A stretch of DNA of 35,734 nucleotides from Collinsella sp. (GCA_019413925.1 DXMY01000008.1:1-35734); one strand, 5' to 3'; positions 1-8,140 are shown, counted from the stretch's first letter. The notes: generated by a model not told the origin, from the letters alone. Translations and numbers: made by a program.

Positions 1-782
1 CCCTCCTCCTTCCCGTCCTCACCGCCGATGGATACGTCCTTCAGGCGGTACGACCGTCCCGTTATCTTGATCATCGCGCAATGGTGGCAAAGCCTGTCGG
101 CCACCGCCGAGGCCGTGACGTTGCTGCCGAACACGTCGCCCCACCTACCCACCGGCACGTTGGTCGTGACGATGGTCGACCGCTTTAGCGCGTAGCGCCT
201 GTTGACCAGCTGGAACAGCAGGTCGGCACCCTCCTTGCCGATATCGAGGTAGCCGAGCTCGTCTATTATCAGCAGGCTGCAGTGCTCGTAGAACCGCATC
301 CTGCGCGCCAGCGCCTCCTTCGCCGAGGCGTGCTTGAGGTCCTCGACCAGCCTCGAGCAGTCGGCGAAGTACACCTGCCTGCGGGCCATCACCGCCTCGT
401 GGCCTATGGCTATCGACAGGTGGGTCTTGCCGACGCCCGGGCTGCCGACGAGCACGACGTTGTCGCCGCGGTCGATGAACTCGAGCGTGGCCAGCTGCTC
501 GACCAGCCCGCGCGGCACGCTCGGCTGGAAGCCCCAGTCGAAGTCGGCCAGCGTCTTTATGTAGGGGAAGTTGGCCATCCTCGTGCGGCGCTCGTCGTCG
601 GCGCGCCGCTTGAGGGCTATCTGGGCGTCGGTGAGCTCGAGCATGGCGTCGACCAGGCCCTTCCTCCCGTCGGCGACGAGCCTGACGTACTCGGGCACCG
701 ACGACGCCATGCCCTCGAGCCCCAGCTCCTCGAGGTTGGCCGCCAGGCGGTTGAGGGGGCTGGCCTGCACGGCGGCGCTCAC
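1..782 (-). CDS. istB: IstB-like ATPase, transposition helper (partial at window edge)
   Basis: The minus strand is open from 782 to the window edge with no stop. It starts at a GTG that overlaps the istA stop (GTGA, 4-bp overlap), the translational coupling expected for istAB. The product has a Walker A loop GSPGVGKT (about residues 112-119) and Walker B LLIIDELGYL (about 168-177), followed by a sensor-like IVTTN segment, so it is an AAA+ ATPase of the IstB/DnaC-like group. IstB assembles on DNA and stimulates the IstA transposase. About 260 residues are present, close to the full family length of roughly 250-270, so only the C-terminal tail is missing. No frame disruption is visible. Confidence 0.93.
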   Translation of the reverse strand, partial: MSAAVQASPLNRLAANLEELGLEGMASSVPEYVRLVADGRKGLVDAMLELTDAQIALKRRADDERRTRMANFPYIKTLADFDWGFQPSVPRGLVEQLATLEFIDRGDNVVLVGSPGVGKTHLSIAIGHEAVMARRQVYFADCSRLVEDLKHASAKEALARRMRFYEHCSLLIIDELGYLDIGKEGADLLFQLVNRRYALKRSTIVTTNVPVGRWGDVFGSNVTASAVADRLCHHCAMIKITGRSYRLKDVSIGGEDGKEE

Positions 783-2017
783 AGCGAGCCCCCTATCGAG
801 TCGAGCAGGCCGAGGTTGGCCGCGGCGGCCGCCTCGATGTCGCCGGCGGCGTCGCCGAACCACCGCTTGCCGGCCATGGCCTCGGCGTAGTGCGCCGGGT
901 CGTAGGCCGGCCCGCCCGCCACGTGCGTGGCCACCAGCTCGCCGCCGACGTAGCAGTCCATCGCGCCGCCGGGCATGCAGACGATGCGGGCGGGCCTGCC
1001 GATGCAGCGCCTGGGCACCGACATGGGCTCGCCGTGCGCGCTCACCAGCATCGTGGCCGGCACCCTGGCCACGCGCACCACGTCGCCCATCGCCTCCTCG
1101 AGGGCGCGCAGGTTGCCGACGGGCAGCAGCGCGTCCTTCTCCTCCATGAACAGCGCGGAGGGAGGCAGCCCCGTGGTCTCGTTGGGCTCGGAGTTGCTGG
1201 CGTCCTCGATCCGCGCGACGATCTCGTCGATGTCGTCCCAGCCGTCGAAGTCGCCCTGGTAGGCCATGAGCCGCGACAGGAAGCGGTTCGACGACTCGAC
1301 CTTGCCCTTCGTCTGGGGGCTGCGCGGGCGGCACAGCTTCAGCTCGAAGCCGGCGGCCTTGGCGAACTCGTACGCGCGCTGGACCTTGAGGCGCCGGCCG
1401 CCCTTGACCGTCACCAGGGCGGACATGTTGTCCGTGACCCACTCGCGCGGCACGCCGCCGAGCCTCGCGATCGTGGCGTACATGCACCTGACCAGGTCGT
1501 CGGTCGTCCTGGTCCTCGACCGGATGAATATGTGCCTGCGGGAATGGCCCAGCGTCGCCGCGAACACGTTGAACTCGAACAGCTCGCCGTCGCGGTTCGC
1601 CATCTTGACGGACTCCTTCCAGTCGAACTGCAGCTGCAGTCCGGGCGGCGTCTCGAAGCGCGGGTGCGGCTCCGGGCCGCCGGAGGCCCCGACGGCGATG
1701 CCGTTCTTGCGCATGAACTGGGTGAAGGCGTTGTAGCCGGCCAGGTCCTCGCCGGGATACCTGTGCAGCAGCCACTCGTGGATGCCCTTCTTGGTGACTC
1801 CCGGCAGCTGCGCCTTGGCGGCCACCTCCTCGATGTGCGCGTCGAACGAGCCCGCCCTGTCGCCGCGCCCGTCGTGGGGCCGCCCGCCCTCGGCCCTCCA
1901 GTACGACGCCACGGTGTGCCTGTCCTTGCCGTAGCGCTTCGCTATGTCGCTGAAGTTGGGCTTTATGCCCGCTTCCCTGTACATGTCCAACTCTCCGATC
2001 AGGTTCTTCTCCGCCAC
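779..2017 (-). CDS. istA: IstA transposase, IS21 family
   Basis: This 412-residue DDE transposase catalyses IS21 transposition. The N-terminal region (about 1-60) is a helix-turn-helix resembling the IstA DNA-binding part (SDIAKRYGKDRHTV). An rve integrase core follows, with catalytic candidates D in QFDWKE (about 132), D in VTDNMSA (about 196) and E in KGKVESSNRF (about 242). The C-terminal beta-barrel region contains VSAHGEPMSVP. Length and order are normal. It lies upstream of istB on the same strand with a 4-bp overlap, and its upstream DNA carries the 23-bp terminal repeats that IstA is expected to bind. It appears intact and potentially active. Confidence 0.95.
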   Translation of the reverse strand: MAEKNLIGELDMYREAGIKPNFSDIAKRYGKDRHTVASYWRAEGGRPHDGRGDRAGSFDAHIEEVAAKAQLPGVTKKGIHEWLLHRYPGEDLAGYNAFTQFMRKNGIAVGASGGPEPHPRFETPPGLQLQFDWKESVKMANRDGELFEFNVFAATLGHSRRHIFIRSRTRTTDDLVRCMYATIARLGGVPREWVTDNMSALVTVKGGRRLKVQRAYEFAKAAGFELKLCRPRSPQTKGKVESSNRFLSRLMAYQGDFDGWDDIDEIVARIEDASNSEPNETTGLPPSALFMEEKDALLPVGNLRALEEAMGDVVRVARVPATMLVSAHGEPMSVPRRCIGRPARIVCMPGGAMDCYVGGELVATHVAGGPAYDPAHYAEAMAGKRWFGDAAGDIEAAAAANLGLLDSIGGSL

Positions 2018-2070
2018 GGCCCGCTCCTCCCGAAAGCATCGTTCGCTCGTCGATCGAAGCGTAAGCCCCG

Positions 2071-2162
2071 GCGTTGGTGGAAATGGTGAAAATGCGTTGG
2101 CGCAAATGGCGGGATTGCGTTGGCATGATTGGTTGTTGAGCGTTGGTCAAAATGGTTGTTTT
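2071..2162. repeat. Four 23-bp direct repeats in the IS21 terminus
   Basis: The heptamer GCGTTGG occurs at 2071, 2094, 2117 and 2140, a constant period of exactly 23 bp, and each copy is followed by a loosely conserved AAATGG or ATTGG block about 3 nt later. IS21-family ends are known to carry multiple terminal repeats that act as transposase binding sites. Position (between istA and the proposed end at 2178) and regular spacing both fit that role. The same stretch must also contain the istA promoter, which I cannot place reliably. Confidence 0.8.
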
Positions 2163-2178
2163 TACAGTAGCGCTAACA

Positions 2179-2875
2179 CCTCGACCTGCTGACGGATGAG
2201 CAGAGGGAGGCGATCGAGGTGGTCACGGCCGACGGGGCGCGCTGGATAGCCGACGCCGTGGCCGAGCGGCTGCCGCGCGCCGAGCTCGCGGTCGACCCGT
2301 TCCACGCGGTCTCCTGGGCGACCGAGGCCCTCGACGCCCTCAGGCGCGAGGTGTGGAACGGCCTGCGCTCGACGCCGCGGCCGAGGCGGCGGAGCGGGCG
2401 CCCGAGGGCCGGGGAGGCCGCGCCGCCCGACCCCGCCGCGGCGATGAAGGGGCTGAGGTTCCCGCTGCTCAAGAACCCCGAGGACCTCACCGGCCGCCAG
2501 GCGTCGGCGCTCGAGGGGCTCAGGCGCACCGGCTCGGCGCTGTGGCGGGCCTACCTGCTCAAGGAGGGCCTGCGGGCGGTCTTCCGGGCGGGGCCGGGCG
2601 AGGCCGCCGACGAGCTGGACGGCTGGCTCGCGTGGGCGTGCCGCAGCCGGATACCCCGCTTCGTGGAGCTGTCCCGCAAGGTCCGCAGGAAGCGCCGGGG
2701 CATACTCAGGTCGATAGAGCTCGGCGTCTCCAACGCGAGGGTCGAGGCGGTGAACAACAAGATCAAGGTGGCCATCAGGCAGGGCTACGGCTTCCGCAAC
2801 ATCGACAACCTGATCGCCCTCGTGATGCTCAGGTGCTCGGACCTGAAGCCGGCCCTGCCGGGGCGCGAGGCGTAG
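2179..2875 (+). pseudogene. ISL3-family transposase, N-terminus lost to IS21 insertion
   Basis: This is an open frame of about 232 codons that runs out of the IS21 end without its own start; a GTG at 2219 is merely the first possible initiator. It matches the C-terminal half of ISL3-type DDE transposases: VTADGARW, the VDPFHAV block with the second catalytic Asp, and the LGVSNARVEAVNNKIK block with the catalytic Glu, then the YGFRNIDN tail. The first catalytic Asp and the zinc-finger/HTH N-terminus are absent, presumably lying beyond the left window edge on the other side of the IS21. The frame itself has no internal stops, so the interruption is probably recent. It cannot work as it stands. 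Confidence 0.88.
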
Positions 2876-2877
2876 GG

Positions 2878-2904
2878 ACTACCCACACGAACTCACGAAG
2901 GCTC
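2878..2904. repeat. Probable terminal inverted repeat of the ISL3 element
   Basis: Just past the transposase stop, the minus strand reads GAGCCTTCGTGAGTTCG then TGTGGGTAGTCC. This has the look of ISL3-family ends (a GGCTC-like start with a TGTGGG block). The sequence immediately beyond (AAAAATGT, 2905-2912) is AT-rich and eight bases long, as expected for an ISL3 target duplication, but its partner copy is outside the window. Confidence 0.6.
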
Positions 2905-3164
2905 AAAAATGTTCTAATCTATCTGGAGGAGAGCTGCAAAGGTTGCGCTTGGCTATGGCGTTATGCCGAAAAGCGGATTTTGTAATTCTCGATGAGCCGA
3001 CCAATGATCTTGACGGATCGACATGTGGCTGCCTGATAGAGTACATTAAACAAAATAAGCGAGGTCAGGCCTTTTTGATCGTTTCGCATGATTCTAGATT
3101 GCTCGATGTCGCCGATCATATTTTGGTAATGAGCGGTGAGGGGGCTATTGAATTGGCCAAATAA
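2905..3164 (+). pseudogene. ABC transporter ATPase, C-terminal remnant
   Basis: From the ISL3 end the frame reads the ABC signature LSGGELQR (about 2919-2942), Walker B FVILDEPTNDLD, and the H-loop IVSHDSRLLDVADHI, ending at a stop at 3162-3164. Walker A and the Q-loop are missing, so this is the distal third of a nucleotide-binding domain cut off by the ISL3 insertion. A TTG at 2943 could be read as a start, but the signature motif lies upstream of it. Base composition is clearly more AT-rich than the neighbours, suggesting that the original gene was acquired horizontally. The transporter's substrate cannot be judged. Confidence 0.85.
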
Positions 3165-3299
3165 TGGATTCCTGGTTGTGCTGGAATGATATTGGGGCGT
3201 ATATTTGGTTGTTTTTTAAGGCGGGCATAATAATCGGGTGATCAACTCTTTCGCGTTCCATATGAATTTAGCGCCTCTCGAACGAATGTAATGGGCGGC
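3165..3299. other. AT-richer non-coding stretch upstream of the candidate ncRNA
   Basis: I see no gene here. It contains promoter-like AT elements on the plus strand, for example TTGGTT then 17 bp then TAATAA at about 3207-3235, and TTTAGC with TAATGG at about 3268-3294. Either could drive the folded segment that follows, but neither is strong. Confidence 0.4.
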
Positions 3300-3500
3300 T
3301 CCGGAACCCCCGCTGTCCTAGCCTAGGGGAAACGGAATAGGCGGACCGACCGTTCGACTTTGCCCGGGAAAAGATGTCGGGCGGTGGGCGGAGTATGGCC
3401 ACCGGACACATCGAAACGCATCTCCACCGTTCTTTCAACTTGGAAAACGGTGCCCCGGGCCCGCTAGGGACTGCGGGGGGCGTTCGGCTAACTGCGGGTA
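3300..3500 (+). ncRNA. Candidate structured non-coding RNA (unnamed)
   Basis: There is no open frame here, but the folding signal is strong. A long-range helix pairs CCCCCGC (3307-3313) with GCGGGGG (3473-3479), then GTCC (3315-3318) with GGAC (3468-3471), then TAGC (3319-3322) with GCTA (3463-3466), across a U-U mismatch and one bulged G: 15 base pairs closing about 140 nt. Inside are further stems: ACCG/CGGT (3349-3352, 3382-3385) stacked near GCCCG/CGGGC (3362-3366, 3378-3382), and CACCGTT/AACGGTG (3425-3431, 3446-3452). Purine-rich loops such as GGGGAAAC and GGAAAAGA on the plus strand suggest that strand. It does not match the tmRNA, RNase P, SRP or riboswitch consensus sequences I can recall. 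Ends are approximate and the identity is unknown. Confidence 0.5.
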
Positions 3501-3561
3501 CGACCTATTTGCCTGATGTGTTCGCCGAGATCGGAAATTAACCATCATGCGCCCCACGACG

Positions 3562-5091
3562 CTAGTCCAGCTTGGTGCCCGGTACCTGCGGCGCCTCTTT
3601 AATCAGCGCATTAAGTTCGTTCAAAATGGAAACGGGCTGTCGGTCGACGGCGTCCAGATGAAGCGTCGCCACGTGAAGGGGTGGTTGATATTCAAATGAG
3701 CCGAGGAGCACGGGCGACCCCAAGAACCGCTCGATTTCGTCTGCAACCGCGTCGGTCTCTTCGGGATCAAGCTCGTCAAAGAGCGCCACGAACATCGGCC
3801 CCGTCGAGCGGAACAGACGACCCTTGCCGCGCGAGCATTCCATGAGGCAGGCGGCAGTTTCTGCCAAAACGCGGTCGCCCGCATCAAAGCCAAAGCGGGC
3901 ATTGACCTCGGCGATATCGTCAACCTTAATGGCAATAAAGCCCGCCATGCGCGCCACGCGGCGCATTTCGCCAATGGCGTTGACCAGGGCGTGGATATCG
4001 CCCAGGCCGGTCACGGAATCGGTCGTATCTGCCAAGCTTCGGTTGACGACAATGCCCACGTACATGTTGGGCTCGGTATCGGTGCCGTCCAGGCGGTAGC
4101 CCGTGCAGTCGCAAAGCGCGTATTTTCCGGCGGTATTCATGACGCGATACTGCATGCAGTGGAAGTGCCACGTGCCGTTTACCACCATATCGAGCTCGGC
4201 ACGTACGTTGTCGCGGTCCTCGGGGTGAACACGGGCAAGCCATATATCGAGCGAGTTGTAGGGATGCTGAGAGAGTAGGTCAAAATCGCGCACGGCATTA
4301 ACCGACCATTGCGATTCGCCGGTGTCGAGGTTAATGATGAACGGATAGCGTGTCTCGGAGCTCATGGAGATCGCTTGGAACACCCGGTCGTTGCAGGGAA
4401 GCTGATCGACGATTGGGCGTTGCGGCGCGTCATTGTCTTTCGGTTGCTGCACACGATGCATAAGCTTATAGCGATACATCTTGCGATCGGCATCCATCGT
4501 CATCTGGCGACGCGTGTCGCCGGCAAGTGGATCGACGCGCGAGCAGCCAAAGCTAAAGCTGGCGATCATGGGCGCCTTGCCACCTGAGCTCGCCTCGATC
4601 AGCCCGGCACGTACCCGCTCCAAGCGCTGCTCGAGTTCGGTCTCGTTTGCGGAGAGCGAGATGAGCACAAACTCGTCTCCACCGATGCGGAACAGCATCT
4701 CATCGTGCTCCATGGTTTCGGAGAGCGTGCGGCAGATGCTCAGAATATAGCGATTGCCTTCGGCGTGGCCAAACCTATCATTGCAATGTTTGAGATGGTC
4801 GATGTCAATATAGGCGCAGGTGAAGGGGTCACCTTTGTGCCAGAGTTGCTCGACGTGACGGTCGAGTCCGCCGCGGTTGCCCAAGTTGGTGAGCGGGTCG
4901 ATATAGGCGTTGCTCTCAAGCAGCCGGCGCTCTTGTTGCAGGATGGCATGCGTCTTTTGCAGTTGCTCGCCAACGGCGCGCAGCTCAGCAGGCAGCGCGG
5001 CAACATCGAGTTCGGCGGTCGAGATGCCATTCGCAAGTCGCTGAAGATAGGCAATAATCGATTGCTCACCCAGGCGATATGACTCGTTCAT
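3562..5091 (-). CDS. Diguanylate cyclase with PAS and degenerate second GGDEF domain
   Basis: This 509-residue protein probably makes c-di-GMP in the cytoplasm; no membrane segments are seen. A short coiled coil (about 35-60) leads into an N-terminal GGDEF domain (about 62-200) with an intact RIGGDEF motif at 135-141. The inhibitory RxxD site upstream of it is absent. A PAS_3-like sensor fold follows (about 210-330, with VHPEDR), then a GGDEF-like domain (about 340-500) whose active motif is eroded to RSTGPMF. The start is set at ATG 5091 because AGGAGG lies 9 nt upstream; an ATG 27 nt earlier lacks such a site. Having the catalytic domain N-terminal to the sensor is unusual. The first three domains are paralogous to the next gene upstream. 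Confidence 0.9.
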   Translation of the reverse strand: MNESYRLGEQSIIAYLQRLANGISTAELDVAALPAELRAVGEQLQKTHAILQQERRLLESNAYIDPLTNLGNRGGLDRHVEQLWHKGDPFTCAYIDIDHLKHCNDRFGHAEGNRYILSICRTLSETMEHDEMLFRIGGDEFVLISLSANETELEQRLERVRAGLIEASSGGKAPMIASFSFGCSRVDPLAGDTRRQMTMDADRKMYRYKLMHRVQQPKDNDAPQRPIVDQLPCNDRVFQAISMSSETRYPFIINLDTGESQWSVNAVRDFDLLSQHPYNSLDIWLARVHPEDRDNVRAELDMVVNGTWHFHCMQYRVMNTAGKYALCDCTGYRLDGTDTEPNMYVGIVVNRSLADTTDSVTGLGDIHALVNAIGEMRRVARMAGFIAIKVDDIAEVNARFGFDAGDRVLAETAACLMECSRGKGRLFRSTGPMFVALFDELDPEETDAVADEIERFLGSPVLLGSFEYQPPLHVATLHLDAVDRQPVSILNELNALIKEAPQVPGTKLD

Positions 5092-5126
5092 GATGGATAA
5101 CCTCCTTGGGCGGAACAACGGTTTGT

Positions 5127-5156
5127 ATCATATCCCCAATTCGGTTTGAATTGGGG
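5127..5156 (-). promoter_or_regulatory. -10 element and palindrome upstream of the 509-aa cyclase gene
   Basis: A perfect 9-bp inverted repeat, CCCCAATTC-ggttt-GAATTGGGG (5134-5156), sits directly upstream of a minus-strand TATGAT (5132-5127), covering the place where a -35 would be. It could be an operator over the promoter. It could also be a terminator for the upstream 905-aa gene, but no T-run follows it on the minus strand. Confidence 0.4.
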
Positions 5157-5218
5157 TAATAAGTTAGCTAATGGAGACAAATGCCCCCTTCGACGGTGGC
5201 GTTTTGCGCGCGAGCGTA

Positions 5219-7936
5219 TCAGTTGTTATTGCCACCATCGAGCAATGCCTCAAAATCCTTCGCCGGCATGGGGCGGTAGTAGAGGAAGCCCTGAGCGTAG
5301 CGGGCACCCATGTGGCGTAGCATGTTCGCCTGCTCATCTGTCTCGACGCCTTCGATTACAATGGGCAGATGGAGCGACTGCGCCATCTCGAGCATCGATG
5401 ACACGATCTGCGCGCTGCGGCCTTGATCGCGGTCGGTGGGCACAAAGGTGCGGTCGAGCTTGATGACGTCGACGTTGACGTTCTTGAGCATCGCGAGCGT
5501 GGACTGACCGGTGCCAAAATCGTCCATATAGGTCGAGAAGCCGCGGGTGTGCAAGTCGGCTGTCAGTTTGTCCACGGCTTCGGACTCTCCCGTATAAGCC
5601 GTCTCGGTGATCTCGATGCGCATGAGCTCGGGCGGCAGGTTGTATTGGGCGGCAAGCGCCCCCATATGCTCGGCAACGTCGCAGGCAAGAATGTCCACGC
5701 GAGACACATTAAGCGAGACCGGAACCACGCGAAGACCGCGATCGAGACACCCGCGAAGCCATATGGCGACACCCTGCCAAATGTACTTGTCGAGCGTCAC
5801 CACAAAGCCGCTTTCCTCGAGTGCGGGAATAAACGTTGCGGGCGAAATGAGAGAGCCGTCCTTGTCAATCCAGCGCGTAAGTGCCTCGGCGCCAATGATC
5901 TCGCCGGTTTCCATATCGACCTGGGGCTGCAGGTAGTACGTGATGCGGCCATTTGAGAGCGCGTACTGGAACTCGGTCAGCGTGCGGTGGAACGCAATCT
6001 CGTGTTCATATTCTTCGGGGCGGAAAATAGCAATGCGCTCCTTGAAGTCGTTTTTGGCGCGTCGATTGGTAAACATGGCCTTTGCCTGCGCATCGATGGT
6101 GATCTCCTCATTGGAGTCGATGGGGTAAATGCCCATGGACGGCCAAAAACCTACGCCGTCATCATGCCTGGCTACTGCCTCGCGAACGCGGTTGTAGATT
6201 TGATGGACGGTGATGTGCTTAAAGGGGATGAGTACGCAAAAGTCATCTTGGCCCCAGTACCCTGCGACGCCCATATCGGCATTCTCGATGTCCTTGAGGA
6301 CCGTGCCCACATCGGCGAGTACGCGGTCGCCCTCGGCCTGGCCGTGCCATTCATTAAACAGGCGCATGTGACCCATGTCGACGGTGGCGATGCACCAGGT
6401 GTCGTCGCGCCTTGCCTCGAGAAATGCGTTGGCGCGCCGCATAAACTCGCTGGGTCGATAGAGGCCCGTGAGCGAGTCGATACGTTCGGCGATGGCGCTT
6501 TTGCGCTCCGCCTCGGGTATGGGGAGGCTGTCGTTGGGAACAAGCCCGCCGGCCGTGCGAAGGCGACGGTCGAGTTCGCCTAAAACGGCGGTCGCTTGAT
6601 GGGTTAAGTGCTCGTAAAAGGCCGGGACGACAAGGCAGACGGGAGTAATGGTGTCGCCTGCGATTTGAACAGGAGCGAAAACGGCCTCTTTAAGGTGGCG
6701 GGTCAGTTGCTCGAATGCCTCGTGGTCCAAGTCGTTGCTGAGCACGACGAACTGGACGCTTCGTGAACGGTAGACCCGGCTCCTGCCGCGGGTGATCGAC
6801 AGCATGCGGCCTGCGTATTCGGCAAGCATGTTGTCGACAGCCTCGGCCCCGTAGAGCTCGTTGAGCTTTGTCGTGCCACGAACGCGCACCGCTATAAGCC
6901 CTGTCTCGCAGCGGTCGCGACGGCAGGCATCGATAGCGTTGATCAGCATACGCTGCGTTCCGAGGCCCGTGGCGGCGTCGACGGTTTCGGCAAGTGAGTG
7001 GTTGACAAGTTCGCCGACATAGAGCGAGGGGGCATTTCCGTCGCCGTCGATGCGAAACCCGCGAGCACGGCAGAGAACGTAGTCACCCGCGGCATTGCGC
7101 ATGCGGTACTGCATGACGCGGCGGTGTTTGGAGCCGTTAAAGATCTGGTTGATGTCGTTGGCGTAGGCCTCGAGGTCATCGGGATGGACACGCGTTTTCC
7201 AGAAATCGCGGCAGCTGTCTATGTGCTCCGAAGGAAGACCGAGATCGCGCAAGGCACCTTGCGACCAAAGGGTGCGGTCCTTGTCCAAGTTCTCGATAAA
7301 GAAATAGCGGCCTTCGTTGAGCATCGAAAAGGCGTCGAAAATACGGTCGCTTATTTCGAAGTCGTCGGTGTGGACTTGCGCGATATTACGTCGATCAAGA
7401 TGCATGGCATGACGTAGCTTGTAGTCGTACATGCGATGGTCGGCATCGAGCGTCATGCGATTGGAGGCTTCGCCCAGGGCGGGGTCGGCGTGTGCCACTC
7501 CGTAGCTAAACGAGTGGGGCATCTCGGAATCGTTGTTTTTGAGCAGGATCGTTCGGCAGTGTTCCAGACGTTCGGCGAGGTCGTCCTCGGTCGCAATCGT
7601 AGATAGGATGGCAAACTCGTCGCCTCCCAGACGAAATGCCGCCTCGTCTACCTTCATATACAGCTTGAGATAAAGGCTTACCTGCAAGATATAGCGGTTG
7701 CCCTCGTCATGCCCAAAGACGTCGTTGCAGTGCTTGAGATTGTCGATATCGATGAACGCCATGGTAACGGGAGCGTCCTGCTCCCAGAGCTCCTCGAGGG
7801 AACGGGCAAAGCCGCCGCGGTTGCCAAGTCCGGTAAGCTGGTCGGTAAAGGCGGTCCTAATCAGATCATCCTGACGCTCGAGAAGGTCGCGGACGGTCTT
7901 TTCGAGCGTTTCGGTGTAATTGCTGACAGTTTCCAT
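5219..7936 (-). CDS. GGDEF-PAS-GGDEF'-GGDEF'-EAL c-di-GMP turnover protein
   Basis: This large cytoplasmic protein of 905 residues carries both synthesis and hydrolysis domains for c-di-GMP. An N-terminal coiled coil leads into a GGDEF domain with intact RLGGDEF (about 102-108). Then come a PAS-like region (about 190-315, VHPDDLE), a degenerate GGDEF (about 320-460, SRSVQF), a third GGDEF-like domain with GQDDF in place of the motif (about 485-640), and a C-terminal EAL domain (about 655-895). The EAL domain shows the expected residues: GAEALTRW, SLNVS, IEITET, MDDFGTGQSTL, IKLDR, IEGVET and QGFLYYRPMP, so phosphodiesterase activity is likely. No RxxD inhibitory site precedes the first GGDEF motif. 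It lies 127 nt upstream of the paralogous cyclase on the same strand. Confidence 0.92.
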   Translation of the reverse strand: METVSNYTETLEKTVRDLLERQDDLIRTAFTDQLTGLGNRGGFARSLEELWEQDAPVTMAFIDIDNLKHCNDVFGHDEGNRYILQVSLYLKLYMKVDEAAFRLGGDEFAILSTIATEDDLAERLEHCRTILLKNNDSEMPHSFSYGVAHADPALGEASNRMTLDADHRMYDYKLRHAMHLDRRNIAQVHTDDFEISDRIFDAFSMLNEGRYFFIENLDKDRTLWSQGALRDLGLPSEHIDSCRDFWKTRVHPDDLEAYANDINQIFNGSKHRRVMQYRMRNAAGDYVLCRARGFRIDGDGNAPSLYVGELVNHSLAETVDAATGLGTQRMLINAIDACRRDRCETGLIAVRVRGTTKLNELYGAEAVDNMLAEYAGRMLSITRGRSRVYRSRSVQFVVLSNDLDHEAFEQLTRHLKEAVFAPVQIAGDTITPVCLVVPAFYEHLTHQATAVLGELDRRLRTAGGLVPNDSLPIPEAERKSAIAERIDSLTGLYRPSEFMRRANAFLEARRDDTWCIATVDMGHMRLFNEWHGQAEGDRVLADVGTVLKDIENADMGVAGYWGQDDFCVLIPFKHITVHQIYNRVREAVARHDDGVGFWPSMGIYPIDSNEEITIDAQAKAMFTNRRAKNDFKERIAIFRPEEYEHEIAFHRTLTEFQYALSNGRITYYLQPQVDMETGEIIGAEALTRWIDKDGSLISPATFIPALEESGFVVTLDKYIWQGVAIWLRGCLDRGLRVVPVSLNVSRVDILACDVAEHMGALAAQYNLPPELMRIEITETAYTGESEAVDKLTADLHTRGFSTYMDDFGTGQSTLAMLKNVNVDVIKLDRTFVPTDRDQGRSAQIVSSMLEMAQSLHLPIVIEGVETDEQANMLRHMGARYAQGFLYYRPMPAKDFEALLDGGNNN

Positions 7937-8113
7937 GTTCTAAGCGGCCTTCTGAGGTCGGGGCGGATTGCGTCGGGCGAGCTCGTTGTGTACACGTATC
8001 GTTGTTCGGCGTTTTGCGTGCATCCAGGCCCCCGCCTTGCTGCGTTGTTGAGTTACTTTGCCGGCTAATGTTCGCTGTTGATAACAGCTGGGTAGTGTAA
8101 ACAACAGTACAAA

Positions 8114-8140
8114 ATTATATAGGGGTGCCCATACTATGGG
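8114..8140 (-). promoter_or_regulatory. Possible promoter and palindrome upstream of the GGDEF-EAL gene
   Basis: In the divergent 324-bp region 7937-8260, a minus-strand TATAAT (8119-8114) is followed upstream by the perfect palindrome CCCATA-C-TATGGG (8128-8140) and then TTGTCA (8146-8141). The -35 to -10 spacing would be 21 bp, too long for unaided initiation but of the kind used by some activators that bind within the spacer. The remainder of 7937-8260 shows no gene. Confidence 0.35.

Larger units (their letters stand above)
1..2178 (-). mobile_element. IS21-family insertion sequence, partial (istA-istB side)
   Basis: An IS21-type element carrying istA and istB in the usual overlapping order enters from the right and runs off the left window edge, so the far end and the target duplication cannot be seen. 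The right boundary is placed at about 2178. Read on the minus strand the end is TGTTAGCGCTACTG, giving the TG terminus usual for the family. The interrupted ISL3 reading frame is open only from 2177 onward, because a TAA lies at 2174-2176 inside the proposed IS end. A boundary at 2166 (TGTAAAAACAACC) is the alternative. The element is GC-rich and intact in what is visible. Confidence 0.85.

Noticed and set aside
890..2089. Long plus-strand open frame (399 codons) opposite istA
   Set aside because: Its sequence is low-complexity Arg/Ala/Val-rich and it is the exact antisense of a clear IstA transposase; high GC creates such shadows.
2353..2985. 210-codon plus-strand frame overlapping the ISL3 fragment
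   Set aside because: Out of frame with the recognisable transposase motifs and extremely Gly/Arg/Ala-rich; it also crosses the ISL3 end into the ABC remnant.
2943..3164. Short independent ATPase gene starting at TTG 2943
   Set aside because: The ABC signature motif lies upstream in the same frame and Walker A is missing, so it is a truncated remnant rather than a small gene.
3481..3500. tRNA-like T-loop GTTCGGCTAAC near the folded segment
   Set aside because: No acceptor stem, anticodon arm or CCA-compatible cloverleaf surrounds it.
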